Shown: positions 1 to 9,307 of the stretch, piece after piece | Layout: each line of letters starts with the position of its first letter | Numbering within the stretch: position 1 is the stretch's first letter | Assembly: GCA_964529405.1 (NCBI GenBank) | Contig: CAZGWE010000003.1 | Location: 1-64,000 of the forward strand | DNA: 64,000 nucleotides | Reading direction: 5' to 3' | Origin: CAZGWE01 sp964529405 | Lineage (GTDB): Bacteria > Patescibacteriota > UBA1384 > XYA2-FULL-43-10 > 1-14-0-10-43-13 | Translations under genes and position numbers: made by a program | The notes under the pieces: model-generated | Database searches by the model: none | What the model was told of the DNA's origin: nothing | The model's input: the letters and a program-made list of their open reading frames with translations, nothing else

Positions 1-998
1 TTGGGCTACCAGCCCAAGATCTTCAGCTACGACAAGGACAACCGGTTTGGGACAGAGCTGGAGACGGAGAATGGCGAGTACGTTACGCAGGTGCGTAACA
101 TGATTGCTGGCCAGCTTAGCAACACTGCATCATCGCGTGGCGCTATCGCCAACAACCAGATCCTCTGGCTGGTTAAGGAAAACGGCGAGGTGGTTGACTT
201 CGGCATGCAACGCGATACGTTCGATACCGCATGGATGCNNNNNNNNNNNNNNNNNGAGCAAGCCTCATCGGCCAGCCAGTCAGACTGCGCGTTGACTCGA
301 ATCCGACGCCCGTCGAGGGTGTGCAACAGGTGAACTTCCTCGTCGGACCCAGCGCCGATCCCACCGACGAGTTCACCGCACCGACCATCGAGCCGGGGGT
401 GGAGTTCGAGCTTCGCATCGGCTATATCAACCCGCCGCCCACCCGCGGCGCGCTCGATGACTCCGCCATCACCTACACCTGGAAAAAGGGTGGGGAGGAT
501 TTCCATCCGACTATCCTCAGCGTCGACCCCAAGGGCTACACGCGCTACCAGATTGGACAACGTGGTGAGGACTTCGGGACGACTCCCTTCCTGGTAACGG
601 CGACTTGGGAGTACGCGGGCACCAAGTACATCGCCCGTCGCTCCTTCTTCGTCCGGCCCAAGCCCGACACCAGCGTGGCCAGCATTCCCGTCCGGATCAT
701 CGGCAACGTCCCTGCCGGATTGGATATGAGCGCCATCACCTCGGCTGATATCGAGGTCTGGGGCTATGATGCCAATGGTGTCTGGGCCCAAGGTGCCATG
801 ATCTCGGCCGATGTCATCCTGACATCACGCCAGATCGTCGGCCGCTTCAACGTCGCACCTAGCGTCGCCGTCGGCTTCGCTGTCAACGCCCTGGATAAGA
901 ACAAATTCATCATCTACAGGGGAGTCAGCACGGGCGCAGCCTGGCCCGCAGGTGCAACGCCGGACGTAAACATGAACCTGGCCAGCCTGATCCAGTAG
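1..998 (+). CDS. Partial exported Ig-like protein, interrupted by a scaffold gap
   Basis: The reading frame is open from the window edge and resumes in another frame after the N run at 239-255, so this is most likely one gene whose gap length was not resolved. The true start lies upstream of the window. The part after the gap runs to a TAG at 996-998. It contains beta-rich, Ig-like stretches (for example TPFLVTATWEY, then YIARRSFFVRP) and no enzyme motif, which suggests an extracellular structural or adhesive protein. Two lipoprotein genes follow on the same strand and share its G+C-rich codon use. I do not recognise the family and no signal peptide is visible because the N-terminus is missing. 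The gap makes the true length unknown. Confidence 0.6.
239..255. other. Assembly gap (N run)
   Basis: Seventeen N bases inside the first gene. The frame changes across the run, so the gap size is probably an estimate. Confidence 0.95.
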
Positions 999-1017
999 GC
1001 ACGGCCAAGCAGCTCGA

Positions 1018-1044
1018 GGCGGAGCGCGCACTGTGCGCTCCGCC
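1018..1044 (+). terminator. Stem-loop after the first gene
   Basis: A perfect 10-bp G+C-rich stem (1018-1027 pairs with 1035-1044) with a 7-nt loop lies 20 nt after the stop codon. Only a weak T-rich tail follows, so it may be a poor intrinsic terminator or an mRNA-stabilising hairpin. Confidence 0.55.
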
Positions 1045-1078
1045 CCTCAATTTAACCTTGTGACTACTGATATTTAGA

Positions 1079-1154
1079 AATATTGTTCGAGAAGTCACCG
1101 ACGAGAACTACTTAAATAGTTCTCACTCCACCACTCCATCGTTCGAACAATATT
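1079..1154. repeat. Nested inverted repeat (possible cruciform or operator)
   Basis: Perfect 12-bp arms AATATTGTTCGA (1079-1090) and TCGAACAATATT (1143-1154) enclose a second perfect 8-bp inverted repeat, GAGAACTA (1103-1110) with TAGTTCTC (1117-1124). It lies upstream of the lipoprotein gene. No T run follows, so it is more like a regulatory or mobile palindrome than a terminator. Confidence 0.6.
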
Positions 1155-1243
1155 AATAAGTTCAGTGATCGCAAGTTTGATCAGTAGCGGCCGACACACA
1201 AGTGCGCCGCAAATTCGAGCGATCCGAGAAGAGGGTTACCGAA

Positions 1244-2011
1244 ATGCAGAAGAAGTTTTTCGCGTTTGTCCTGGCCGTGTTGACCTTAACGGGCTGCGGC
1301 GGGATGATGGGTTCGGTTGACGGTACAGCGTCGAGCACTATCCCAGAGGCACCTACCACTGAGCCCCTTGTGCAGTCTCAGGGCATTCCGTTGCGCGCTG
1401 AGTTCCCTGACCTGCTCGGAGAGGGATCGGTCACCAACGCAGAGGCGGTCATCTACGACGGTGACACTGTCTTCGAGCGGGTGCCGCTTCAGACTGTGAT
1501 AAGCCCTGAGGGCGATCAGTATGCCTCCGGTAGACTGCTCATCGAGAAGTTTCCACCGGCATACCGAGTCGCCTTTCAGGCGAGGACCAAGTCGCACTCC
1601 CTCTATCACGCCACGAGGGAGAAGACTGAAGAATTCACCGCCATGGGAGCGGTTATGTCGGTTGAACCATTGGGACAGAACAAGGATCTGTCCAGAACAA
1701 GCCTCTATCTCCAGCTCCCCGAATCGGTCAGCTGGGAAAAGATGACAGTGAACGTTCAGGTCACTGACGAGGTGACCGGGGCCCTGATCGACCAGATCAG
1801 CTTCCGTCCGAACCACTGGGATCGGCAACGGAATTACCTCTTCGTTATCTTGGCCGAACCCAAAGGCGAATGGGCCAAAATCACCGCCCGGGCACTGCGC
1901 TCGGACGACTCACCGGCCTTTGCCGGATCAGTCAGGGAGGGGTTGGGATATACCAGCAACGAGTGGAACGACACAAGTCGAACCACGATCGAGCTAGCTC
2001 CTGTTCAGTAG
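1244..2011 (+). CDS. Putative secreted lipoprotein
   Basis: The start is set at ATG 1244 rather than an upstream in-frame GTG at 1202, because the lipoprotein signal then begins normally (MQKKFFAFVLAVLTLTGCGG) and a purine-rich stretch precedes it. The hydrophobic segment ends in the lipobox LTGC at about residue 18, so the mature protein should be lipid-anchored through that cysteine. A Thr/Ser/Pro-rich linker follows, then about 200 residues of mostly beta-type, charged sequence with no enzyme motif that I recognise. The gene lies between a partial Ig-like exported protein and another lipoprotein and shares their G+C-rich codon use. The function is unknown; a surface or substrate-binding role is only an inference. 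Confidence 0.8.
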   Translation: MQKKFFAFVLAVLTLTGCGGMMGSVDGTASSTIPEAPTTEPLVQSQGIPLRAEFPDLLGEGSVTNAEAVIYDGDTVFERVPLQTVISPEGDQYASGRLLIEKFPPAYRVAFQARTKSHSLYHATREKTEEFTAMGAVMSVEPLGQNKDLSRTSLYLQLPESVSWEKMTVNVQVTDEVTGALIDQISFRPNHWDRQRNYLFVILAEPKGEWAKITARALRSDDSPAFAGSVREGLGYTSNEWNDTSRTTIELAPVQ

Positions 2012-2060
2012 CATGTTGCTGCTTGCGGTTTCGATGCGAAGGAGGGTAGGGTATCGTCCG

Positions 2061-2634
2061 ATGAAACTCATGCACAGTTCGCTCGCATTCTTGACGGCTA
2101 CAGTAGTCGCCCTCAGTCTGGCTGGCTGCGGGGGCGGGGGTAGCGCCGTGCCGGCCAATGGCGGCACCACCTCGGTCGTCAACAACAGTGACGGCAGTGT
2201 GACCGTCACCAGGAACGGGCGGGTGGTCAAATATGCCACCAGATGTTTGTTCAAAACAACCATCCAGGGGAGCCTCGATTGGTTCGAGGCCCACCCGGTG
2301 GCAGGTACTCCGCCGACTTTCACCGTCGAATCGGCGGAAGTGGCGGCGGCCGGTGAAGACCATCGCCGCGCCGGCGCGGTTGGCCGNNNNNNNNNNCACA
2401 TCGACGCCGGAGGCATCGCCGAACTTTCGGTTCAACTTGACCGATGCCGCCGGCAAAGCTGTGGCTGAAAGCCGGATCGACTCCAAAGGTTTCTGGCACT
2501 GGGTCGCGCTACCGCCGGGAACCTACAATTTGTCCGAGGCCGTCACAACCTCGGATGACGTCTTCTTCTCGGTCGAGACGACTCTCAAAGTCGTCGCGGC
2601 CACGACTCCTCCTGCCCCGGCCGAAACACAGTAA
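2061..2634 (+). CDS. Putative lipoprotein, interrupted by a scaffold gap
   Basis: The gene starts at ATG 2061 after a GGAGGG sequence at 2041-2046. The N-terminus is a lipoprotein signal with lipobox LAGC followed by a glycine run. The frame is broken by the N run at 2387-2396, and the second half continues in another frame to the TAA at 2632-2634, so the two pieces most likely form one gene of about 190 residues. The C-terminal part (NFRFNLTDAAGK, then LPPGTYNLSEAV) resembles a beta-sandwich repeat of the carboxypeptidase-regulatory or prealbumin type. No catalytic motif is seen. A strong terminator follows 14 nt after the stop. Confidence 0.65.
2387..2396. other. Assembly gap (N run)
   Basis: Ten N bases inside the second lipoprotein gene. 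The reading frame changes across it. Confidence 0.95.
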
Positions 2635-2647
2635 AACCGGCCGGCTT

Positions 2648-2691
2648 CGGCCGTTGCGTCCGGCATCCCGCCAACGCAACGGCCGTTTTTT
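2648..2691 (+). terminator. Rho-independent terminator
   Basis: Perfect 12-bp stem CGGCCGTTGCGT (2648-2659) with ACGCAACGGCCG (2674-2685), followed by six T (2686-2691). It ends the + strand lipoprotein unit. The minus-strand glycan operon ends 35 nt further on. Confidence 0.93.
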
Positions 2692-2725
2692 AATTTTATT
2701 AAGTACTCACTTTGATTAACAATTA

Positions 2726-3901
2726 TTAGAGCAACGATTTATAAACTGCCAATGTCTCTTTGGCTGTTTTGTTCCACGAGTATTTAGCGGCCTGTTTTAG
2801 GCCCTTTTTTATTAGTTCTGATCTTAATTCTTTATCGCTGACAATCATTTCGATCGCTTTGGCGATTTCATTAATATCAAGAGGATCAAAATAATATGCG
2901 GCATCGCCCAAAATTTCGGGCATACAAGAAACATTCGATGAAATTACCGGCGTAGAGCAGGCCATCGCCTCCAGGGGCGGCAAACCAAATCCCTCGTTTA
3001 AAGACGGCATAACGTAAGCCAAGGCACCGGCATAGGCCAAGGGAAGATCATCTTCATCTATGTAACCCGTAACTATAATGGCATTTGGTATGTGGTATTT
3101 AGTATTTAGAGATTTATTGATTCGTTCAATCTCTGTCATCACCTCAGGCTCATTGTCGTCCATCTTCCCCGCCAACACCAACTGTAATTGATCTTTTTCA
3201 ACTCTTAACTTAAGAACTTGTTCGAATGCTTTTAGTAATCGAATCAAGTTTTTGTGCTTCTTCCAAGCACCAGTATAAAGCAAGTAGCTCCCCCCGACCT
3301 TCTGTTTCTCTTTAAACTTCTTAATTCTTGATTTTTGATTTTTGATTCCATTATTATAGCTTTCATGATTTAAACCGTTATAGACGACTTTGATTTTATC
3401 AGGATCGGTACGATAATAATCAATAATTTCTTTTTTTGAAAACTCCGAAATCGTAATGACTTTTTTAGAATCCTTTACGGCCGATTTCATCACTTTGCCA
3501 AAAGCCGCCCGCTTGACCGGATTTGAACGATGCAAATACCCAACCATCGTCAGGTCGTGAACCGTTACCACAAAGGGCTTTTTGTAGAGAATAGGGTGAT
3601 TGAATTGGATAAAGTGGACCAGGTCAAACTTTTGGCGATTAAGATAATTAAGTAATTTAGTCTGTTCTGGTAATGAGTAGTGCGGAATATCTAAAACTTC
3701 TATTTTTAGCTGGCCAGCTTCTTTTAAAGAAGCATCAACTCTTAAATATTCCTTAGTAATTTTTACTCCAGCCGGCCGAATCAACAAAGTATATTCATCC
3801 CCTGAATCCAACGCTAAAATACCCCTCAGGATCTCAAGCGTGTAACGAGTCATAGACTCGCCGACTCCCACAAAGCGGCCGTCAATTAATATTCTTTTCA
3901 T
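2726..3901 (-). CDS. Glycosyltransferase, GT4 (GT-B fold)
   Basis: A 391-residue protein with the two-domain GT-B layout. The N-terminal half has a Rossmann-like start (MKRILIDGRFVGVGES) and VVTVHDLTMV. The C-terminal half has the donor-site signature EGFGLPPLEAMACSTPVISS at about residues 303-322, which contains the E-x7-E type motif of GT4 retaining transferases. It probably moves a hexose from a nucleotide sugar onto a lipid-linked oligosaccharide at the cytoplasmic face. It is the last gene of a six-gene minus-strand unit with three ligase/polymerase-like proteins and two GT-C-type proteins. The donor and acceptor cannot be read from the sequence. Confidence 0.9.
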   Translation of the reverse strand: MKRILIDGRFVGVGESMTRYTLEILRGILALDSGDEYTLLIRPAGVKITKEYLRVDASLKEAGQLKIEVLDIPHYSLPEQTKLLNYLNRQKFDLVHFIQFNHPILYKKPFVVTVHDLTMVGYLHRSNPVKRAAFGKVMKSAVKDSKKVITISEFSKKEIIDYYRTDPDKIKVVYNGLNHESYNNGIKNQKSRIKKFKEKQKVGGSYLLYTGAWKKHKNLIRLLKAFEQVLKLRVEKDQLQLVLAGKMDDNEPEVMTEIERINKSLNTKYHIPNAIIVTGYIDEDDLPLAYAGALAYVMPSLNEGFGLPPLEAMACSTPVISSNVSCMPEILGDAAYYFDPLDINEIAKAIEMIVSDKELRSELIKKGLKQAAKYSWNKTAKETLAVYKSLL

Positions 3902-3920
3902 AATAAATTTCTAATTATTA

Positions 3921-5153
3921 TTAGATATTCGGGCTTTTATTATTATACCCTAATCCCAGCAAAGCGAACAAAGTAATGCTCATAGCCGGATTGTCGGCAA
4001 AGGTGTGCAGGAAAATAGCCGCAACCATAACCGCGATCAGACCGGAAGCTAAACCCCCGGACCGGCTTTTTTTAGCCCCGACTTGTTCCCGAAAAATTCG
4101 GCAGACGAAGATAAGCCAGAGAGCCAAGCCGATTACACCCGTCTCTGAAACCATCCCGCCGTACTTTAAAGCAATCGGCCCGGCCGTACCCAAACCGGAA
4201 CCAAAAACAAGCAAAACCGGCTTGTTGAACCTTCGTCCGATTTCCATTAACGAGTCCGCCAGGGCAACCTGATGCGATTGCTGCGAGGCGCCATGGGAGA
4301 ATAAGTCCATAATAACCCGGTTGCCGGTGTTTCCGGCATTTTGCCACACCAGCCAGCCCCCAACGACGATAACCGGTACAGACAATAGATAAATTTTCCG
4401 GCCGCTGGTATAAACCAGATAAACCAATGTTCCGATGATCAGGCCGATGACGGCTGAACGGGAAAAAGTTAAAATAACCGCCAAAGCGATTATCACGGAA
4501 CGTAGAATATAGAGCACGGAACGTTTTTTGAAATTTTCCCCCGAAGCAATAGATAAGAAGAAAGACGGCAAAAGATAGGTGCCAAGCTGGTTTGGCGCCC
4601 CAATAATCGAAGTGCTTTGTATGACAGCCACAACCCGATGGTAGCCATAACCAAAGGGAAAATCCGGCTTGGTCATCTTAATTATTTCCCAGTAATGGAG
4701 GGGCAGGAAACGCTCGGCAATCGCCAGCAAGGCGATAAACAATGACAGGATCAGATACAAACCGACAATTTTATCCTTCCGGCCATCGGACAGGTCAGAC
4801 ATATCAACCAACAGAAAGACAACCACGTAAACAAGGGCGAAGCGGAAACCCTCCGCGCCCAACCCCGCGGAACGGGATAGAAAAGCGGCATTAAACGCCC
4901 CGAAAAGCAGCAAGGCAATAGCCCAAAAACCTGCTCTTTGCCGATTTTGAAAAATTCCTATGATTTTTTTGAAGTTTAGAGCAAGCAAAAAAGGTATGAA
5001 AAGTTCATACCAGTGCAGCAGCCAAAAAATTACTCCTTCCGATAAAACCGTATGAGAGTGTAATACGGCGGTCAGCAGTGCCTGAAACGGCATGAAGATA
5101 ATTAACGGAGTTAAAAAAAGATAGGAAGCTTTATCTAACTTCACTTTGTCCAC
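3921..5153 (-). CDS. O-antigen ligase/polymerase-like membrane protein
   Basis: A 410-residue polytopic protein with about ten hydrophobic segments and a long extracytoplasmic loop in the C-terminal half, the usual plan of the WaaL/Wzy (O-antigen ligase, PF04932-type) family. The segment after the loop has the usual FGSGLGTAGPIALKYGGMVSE pattern: a glycine-rich turn preceding a terminal-loop motif. These enzymes join or polymerise lipid-linked glycans outside the membrane. Its start overlaps the 3' end of the upstream ligase-like gene by 23 bp, which suggests translational coupling. Whether it acts as ligase or polymerase is not decidable from sequence. Confidence 0.85.
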   Translation of the reverse strand: MDKVKLDKASYLFLTPLIIFMPFQALLTAVLHSHTVLSEGVIFWLLHWYELFIPFLLALNFKKIIGIFQNRQRAGFWAIALLLFGAFNAAFLSRSAGLGAEGFRFALVYVVVFLLVDMSDLSDGRKDKIVGLYLILSLFIALLAIAERFLPLHYWEIIKMTKPDFPFGYGYHRVVAVIQSTSIIGAPNQLGTYLLPSFFLSIASGENFKKRSVLYILRSVIIALAVILTFSRSAVIGLIIGTLVYLVYTSGRKIYLLSVPVIVVGGWLVWQNAGNTGNRVIMDLFSHGASQQSHQVALADSLMEIGRRFNKPVLLVFGSGLGTAGPIALKYGGMVSETGVIGLALWLIFVCRIFREQVGAKKSRSGGLASGLIAVMVAAIFLHTFADNPAMSITLFALLGLGYNNKSPNI

Positions 5154-6339
5154 TCTTTGGTAAATAAGCTAGAGCATAAATCAGCCAAAAAATTGCCGCA
5201 AGGTCGTTTTTAAAATAGGTTGTATCAAACAAACCGTGAATCAAGATCGCCAGCATCGGTAATCCAATAAAAAACAGTCCATAATTCGAATTCTTTAAGA
5301 TCCGCCTGAAAAAAGAAAAAAGTAAAATCAAGAAAAACACAAATCCGGCCAGGCCCAAATTAAGCCAGACTGCCAGAAATAGATTATGGGGGTGAAGAGC
5401 AAAAGGCAAACCGTCAGCCTGAAAACTTAAATTTTGTGCCGACAGTATCTTGATTGTATCCCAAAATTGGCCCAGACCGATACCTTGCAGCCAATCCGCT
5501 TTTAGCATCTGCCAGGAATATCGATAAATTTCTACTCGCAGATGGTCGGCTAAAAGTTCATTTTTAATAATCGGCAAACCGGCTAAAACTATTATTAGAA
5601 GAAAAAAAATACTCAAACCGATCCTTATACTTTTTCCCTCTCTGGCCATTCGAGACCGAAAGAAGGATAAGACAACCAAAAGAGTAAAAGCGGCGATCCC
5701 GCCCAGGGAAGCGGAAAAATAAAGCGCCAAAGCCGCCAATATTCCGGACAGGCCCAGAAGCCAACTTAATGCCTTGCTTTTCTTGGCTGGCAAAAAAACC
5801 AGCAAAAGGATGGCCGGCACCAGAAACATAGCCAGATAGTTGGGCGATTCAAACGGCCCGAAGGCCCTGCCCTGTGCCAGGTAGGGATCAAAACTGGCCG
5901 GATCGTCCCTCTGGTAGAAAACCAAACCGAGCCAATCCGCTTTTTGCAATATCGCCCAGATAGAAATTATCAAGGCCGATGCCGATAATGATGCTGCCAA
6001 CTTGGCTATTTTCGACTGGTCAAAGGCATTAATAATCAGCCAATAATAGACGGCCGGTACCGCAAACCAACCCTTAAATATACCAAGGGCCTGCGTTTTA
6101 TCCGGAGAAAAAAATACAGCAACAAAAGCAGCCAGCAAAAACAGGTACGGCCAGAGCGGACCAAACGTGGAGCGTGGAGCGTGGAGCGTGGAGCGTGAAA
6201 CAATAAAACAGGTCAGGGACACCAAAACGGTAATTTCAAATATGTTTGTCGGAATGCTTAAAATAGAGAAACGCCAAAAATAGAACGGGATGAGGAAAGT
6301 GGCGATAATTAATAAGTTTTGAGACAGTTTTTGCAACAT
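5131..6339 (-). CDS. O-antigen ligase/polymerase-like membrane protein with a heptamer repeat near its start
   Basis: A 402-residue polytopic protein of the same WaaL/Wzy type. Around residues 280-315 it has a loop with GIGLGQFWDTI and LHPHNLFLAVWLNLG, the conserved histidine region typical of O-antigen ligases. Near the N-terminus (about residues 49-59) the coding sequence carries four tandem copies of a 7-bp unit (6166-6193). Gain or loss of one unit would shift the frame, making the gene a possible phase-variable locus. It belongs to the minus-strand glycan operon and overlaps the next gene by 23 bp. A short A+T-rich gap of 70 bp separates it from the GT39-like gene upstream. Confidence 0.85.
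   Translation of the reverse strand: MLQKLSQNLLIIATFLIPFYFWRFSILSIPTNIFEITVLVSLTCFIVSRSTLHAPRSTFGPLWPYLFLLAAFVAVFFSPDKTQALGIFKGWFAVPAVYYWLIINAFDQSKIAKLAASLSASALIISIWAILQKADWLGLVFYQRDDPASFDPYLAQGRAFGPFESPNYLAMFLVPAILLLVFLPAKKSKALSWLLGLSGILAALALYFSASLGGIAAFTLLVVLSFFRSRMAREGKSIRIGLSIFFLLIIVLAGLPIIKNELLADHLRVEIYRYSWQMLKADWLQGIGLGQFWDTIKILSAQNLSFQADGLPFALHPHNLFLAVWLNLGLAGFVFFLILLFSFFRRILKNSNYGLFFIGLPMLAILIHGLFDTTYFKNDLAAIFWLIYALAYLPKSGQSEVR
6166..6197. repeat. Tandem heptamer (CGTGGAG)x4 plus a partial copy, inside a coding region
   Basis: Four perfect consecutive copies of CGTGGAG (6166-6193), then CGTG. The unit length is not a multiple of three, so slippage would switch the ligase-like gene out of frame. 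Confidence 0.95.
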
Positions 6340-6409
6340 ATCATTAATTTATAAATCAAAGATCAAAATGATAAAGGATAAACCATTGATGCGCTTGGTT
6401 TGCTATTTA

Positions 6410-7951
6410 TTATTTTAGTTTTTGCATTTTAAGCAGGTATGCTCTCGACCCATCTGGCAGTGACCACTCGCCCATCACGGTACTATTATAGTCGAAATCC
6501 CTTATTCTCGTTTCTTCGACTTTTAAGTCATCCTGGCTAACTTGCCGGAAGATTTCATAATGGTAGGCAATTTTTGACAGGTCCTCCCCAACCCACTCCA
6601 GACCATAAATTTTACTATAATAAGCCAGATCCCAACGGTTAAACTCCAGACGGTCATGACCCATAAATTGGATTGTTTTATCACTATCACTATCAGCTTT
6701 AGCCTGGGTAAAGATATCATCAAAGTGCCAACTGGCTGCATTCGGTGCTCGTAAAGTGTAGCTGCCAGCCGTAAAAAGATTGGCAGTGTGCTTTGGCCCA
6801 ACCCTAAAACCCAAATTCTCCTTAAACGGCCAGGCAAAAGTCGTTTGGCAAAAAGCGAAAAGGCCAAAAACAGCGATGGCCATTATTAACATACGTCTTG
6901 GTTTTTTGGCTAAGATCGAGACAAAACCGGCAATAACAACAGCAAACTGGGTTACCACCGGCATGATATAGCGGGCATCCTTATTGTCAAACTTAAAAAA
7001 AGCCAAATAACCGAAAATGATCGAGATGATCGTAATAGCCAATTTTGCTCTTAACTCCCTTTTAACCAAAACAACAACCAGCGAAACAAAAGCCAGCAGA
7101 GTGCCGAGCAACCAGAAATGGTTCTCCGCAAAAGTCCAGAAATAAAAGGTAAAAGCCGGCCAGGTCAGACCGATGGGGTCGCCCTCGGCCAGAGCCGAAC
7201 CGATTCCGCCGCGGTTAAAATCGAGCCGGAGCTGGTGCTTATTGCGCCAATACCAGGGTCCGGCAATCAATATGACCAGGGCAAGGGCGGACAAAGCGTT
7301 GGCTGTGACTAAAGCTATTTTATCTTTTTTAATTAGACCGCGCGCCAAAACATACAAGGCTGCCGGCAGAATAAAGACAAAAAATGTCCATTTTGTCAGC
7401 ATGCCGAGTGCCACCGCCAGGCCGAAAAAAAGACTTGGTTTCGTCTGGCGGAAATCATCAAGATGGTAAAGCAGAGCCAGAGAGAGCATCACGACCGCGG
7501 CCAGAGGCGCGTCAAGCTGGAACTCTTTAAATTGAGCCGAGAGCATCGGAAAGGTCAAAACAATAAAAGATGCCAGCGGCCCCCATTTGATCCCAAACGC
7601 TTTCCTGGCAATAAAAAAGGTGGACAGGGCCAGCATAAGCAAAAAAACAAAGTTTGAAGCAGTCGCCGTGGCGATCGAGAGATCAAAAATGAGATAAAAT
7701 GGAATGGAAACCCAATAGTAAAAGGGCGGATAGTAAAAATAGTGCAAGGCCAGGGAACCAAAACGGCCATCTCTGAATAGACCGTAATAATCAAAACTGG
7801 TGGCCAAGTGCCGGGCCATATCCCAATGCGCCGGCGTCCGGTTAGTTAAGCGCCAGACCATATCCAGAGCAAAAAAGAAAAGCGTCATTAAAACAACGAG
7901 AAGAACGGCTCTCTTTAAATTCAATCTTCCGGCAGGTTTATCGTCTTCCAT
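6410..7951 (-). CDS. GT39/ArnT-like membrane glycosyltransferase
   Basis: A 513-residue protein with about eleven hydrophobic helices and a soluble C-terminal domain of roughly 130 residues. The first extracytoplasmic loop has AHWDMARH, with the acidic residue that serves as catalytic base in GT-C/PMT enzymes, followed by YFYYPPFYYWVSIPFY, the aromatic-rich segment typical of family 39. Such enzymes take a sugar from a polyprenyl-phosphate donor and transfer it outside the membrane. The gene lies between two ligase-like genes in the same operon. The donor could come from the DPM-like GT2 plus GtrA proteins elsewhere in the window, which is an inference. Confidence 0.85.
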   Translation of the reverse strand: MEDDKPAGRLNLKRAVLLVVLMTLFFFALDMVWRLTNRTPAHWDMARHLATSFDYYGLFRDGRFGSLALHYFYYPPFYYWVSIPFYLIFDLSIATATASNFVFLLMLALSTFFIARKAFGIKWGPLASFIVLTFPMLSAQFKEFQLDAPLAAVVMLSLALLYHLDDFRQTKPSLFFGLAVALGMLTKWTFFVFILPAALYVLARGLIKKDKIALVTANALSALALVILIAGPWYWRNKHQLRLDFNRGGIGSALAEGDPIGLTWPAFTFYFWTFAENHFWLLGTLLAFVSLVVVLVKRELRAKLAITIISIIFGYLAFFKFDNKDARYIMPVVTQFAVVIAGFVSILAKKPRRMLIMAIAVFGLFAFCQTTFAWPFKENLGFRVGPKHTANLFTAGSYTLRAPNAASWHFDDIFTQAKADSDSDKTIQFMGHDRLEFNRWDLAYYSKIYGLEWVGEDLSKIAYHYEIFRQVSQDDLKVEETRIRDFDYNSTVMGEWSLPDGSRAYLLKMQKLK

Positions 7952-7977
7952 AATCCGCTTTTTTTACTGTTGCAAAA

Positions 7978-9282
7978 TTATTCGGCCGGCGGGGCGGTTT
8001 TGCAGTTAACGCCAACCATAGCTTTAAGCAGGGCCAGAAAGACCCAAATGTGCAAGACATAAAGCGTCGAAAAAAAATTGTATTGGACAAAGACGGCTAC
8101 AACCCCCAAAAAAACGGCAACCAGGCCGACTTGATCCCGACTCTCCATTTTAGCGGCGGCCCGGACAAAATCCGTCATATTTAATAAGATAAACCAGAAA
8201 AAGAGGATCAAACCGATCAAACCGGTTTCGGCCGCGATCTCCAGATATTCGTTATTAACGACGCCGACCAACCCGCCGGCTCTCTGCTCCGGCGTGGTTG
8301 AAATAACACCGTAACTCCCCGGCCCAAAGCCTGTCAATGGCTTTTGCCCCAACAACTCAATGGCACGCTTAAAGTTAACAATCCGGGCCGGAACCGATTC
8401 GCCCTGTTTTACATCATCCACGCCGGCGTGGCCGACAAAATTGCCCGAAGCTTCCTTGCCGTTAAAGAAGTTGATCATTGCCAGGGAGAGAAAAACCGCG
8501 ACAGACAAGGCGATAATCAAGCCCAGTGCCCGGCCGCGATAATATTTTACGCTTTCTCTTCTGGTAATCAAATAAACCAGGAAGACCGCAAAAGAGATTA
8601 GAAAAGCAATGTAGACACCCCTGGCAATGCCTAAAATAACGACAACAAATATCAGAACCAGAAGATACCAGTATTTATTCAAAAAGGCCTTTTCGGCCGT
8701 ATACCGCTTAATGGCAATATAAATCGGCACGAGCAAAAAATTACCGAAGTAAAGCGGCTCAAGCCCGACAGACTGGATACGGGGAAAGCCGAAGATGGCT
8801 TTCGTGTAGGCGTAACGCAAGCCAGTCATTGACACCGGTAAACCGTAAGAATCACCCAGAAATTGATAAATCCCAAAAAGACAAGTTGCCAAAGAGGCAA
8901 TCAAAACGACATCCTCTGCCCTTTTGCGCAAAGTATGATCTCGTAATACTCTTACCAAAACAAGATAAGCCAGAAAAACAAAAGCCCACATGGCAGCAAT
9001 AACGACTCCCCGTCCGGGTTCGGGAGCAAAGAAAGCCAGGACAAAACTGTACAACCAAAAAACCAGCAGGACCAGATCCGACTTGGACAATTTCATAGAG
9101 CGGAACTTCGACAAGTTGGCCGTCATTAAAATGAATAGCAGTAGAACAAAAAGGTAGCTGATTTTTATCGTATAGCCGTGAAAATCCAGACTTGGAATGC
9201 GTTCAAACGGCAGGAAAAAAAACAGGCCGGTTAAAACATAGCGTATTTTTTTGTCTAAAACCAACTCTTTTACTTGCTTCAT
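7978..9282 (-). CDS. O-antigen ligase-like membrane protein
   Basis: A 434-residue polytopic protein, the third WaaL/Wzy-type member of this operon. After a central block of helices a long outer loop holds the family signature: KPLTGFGPGSYG, followed by GVVNNEYLEIAAETGLIGLILFF at about residues 355-377, the NEYLE.. motif typical of O-antigen ligases. It probably attaches or extends lipid-linked glycan on the outer face. The 25-bp gap to the upstream gene supports cotranscription. Three such enzymes in one operon suggest more than one glycan product or separate polymerase and ligase roles. Confidence 0.9.
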   Translation of the reverse strand: MKQVKELVLDKKIRYVLTGLFFFLPFERIPSLDFHGYTIKISYLFVLLLFILMTANLSKFRSMKLSKSDLVLLVFWLYSFVLAFFAPEPGRGVVIAAMWAFVFLAYLVLVRVLRDHTLRKRAEDVVLIASLATCLFGIYQFLGDSYGLPVSMTGLRYAYTKAIFGFPRIQSVGLEPLYFGNFLLVPIYIAIKRYTAEKAFLNKYWYLLVLIFVVVILGIARGVYIAFLISFAVFLVYLITRRESVKYYRGRALGLIIALSVAVFLSLAMINFFNGKEASGNFVGHAGVDDVKQGESVPARIVNFKRAIELLGQKPLTGFGPGSYGVISTTPEQRAGGLVGVVNNEYLEIAAETGLIGLILFFWFILLNMTDFVRAAAKMESRDQVGLVAVFLGVVAVFVQYNFFSTLYVLHIWVFLALLKAMVGVNCKTAPPAE

Positions 9283-9307
9283 CGTCTTCCTTTTACCATA
9301 AGTCGGG

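Noticed and set aside
27..791. Long open frame on the minus strand opposite the first gene
   Set aside because: It crosses the N run, has no ribosome site or domain, and mirrors the G+C-rich codon pattern of the real + strand gene.
1286..1828. Minus-strand open frame opposite the first lipoprotein gene
   Set aside because: No domain or start signal; the + strand frame has a clear lipoprotein signal peptide.
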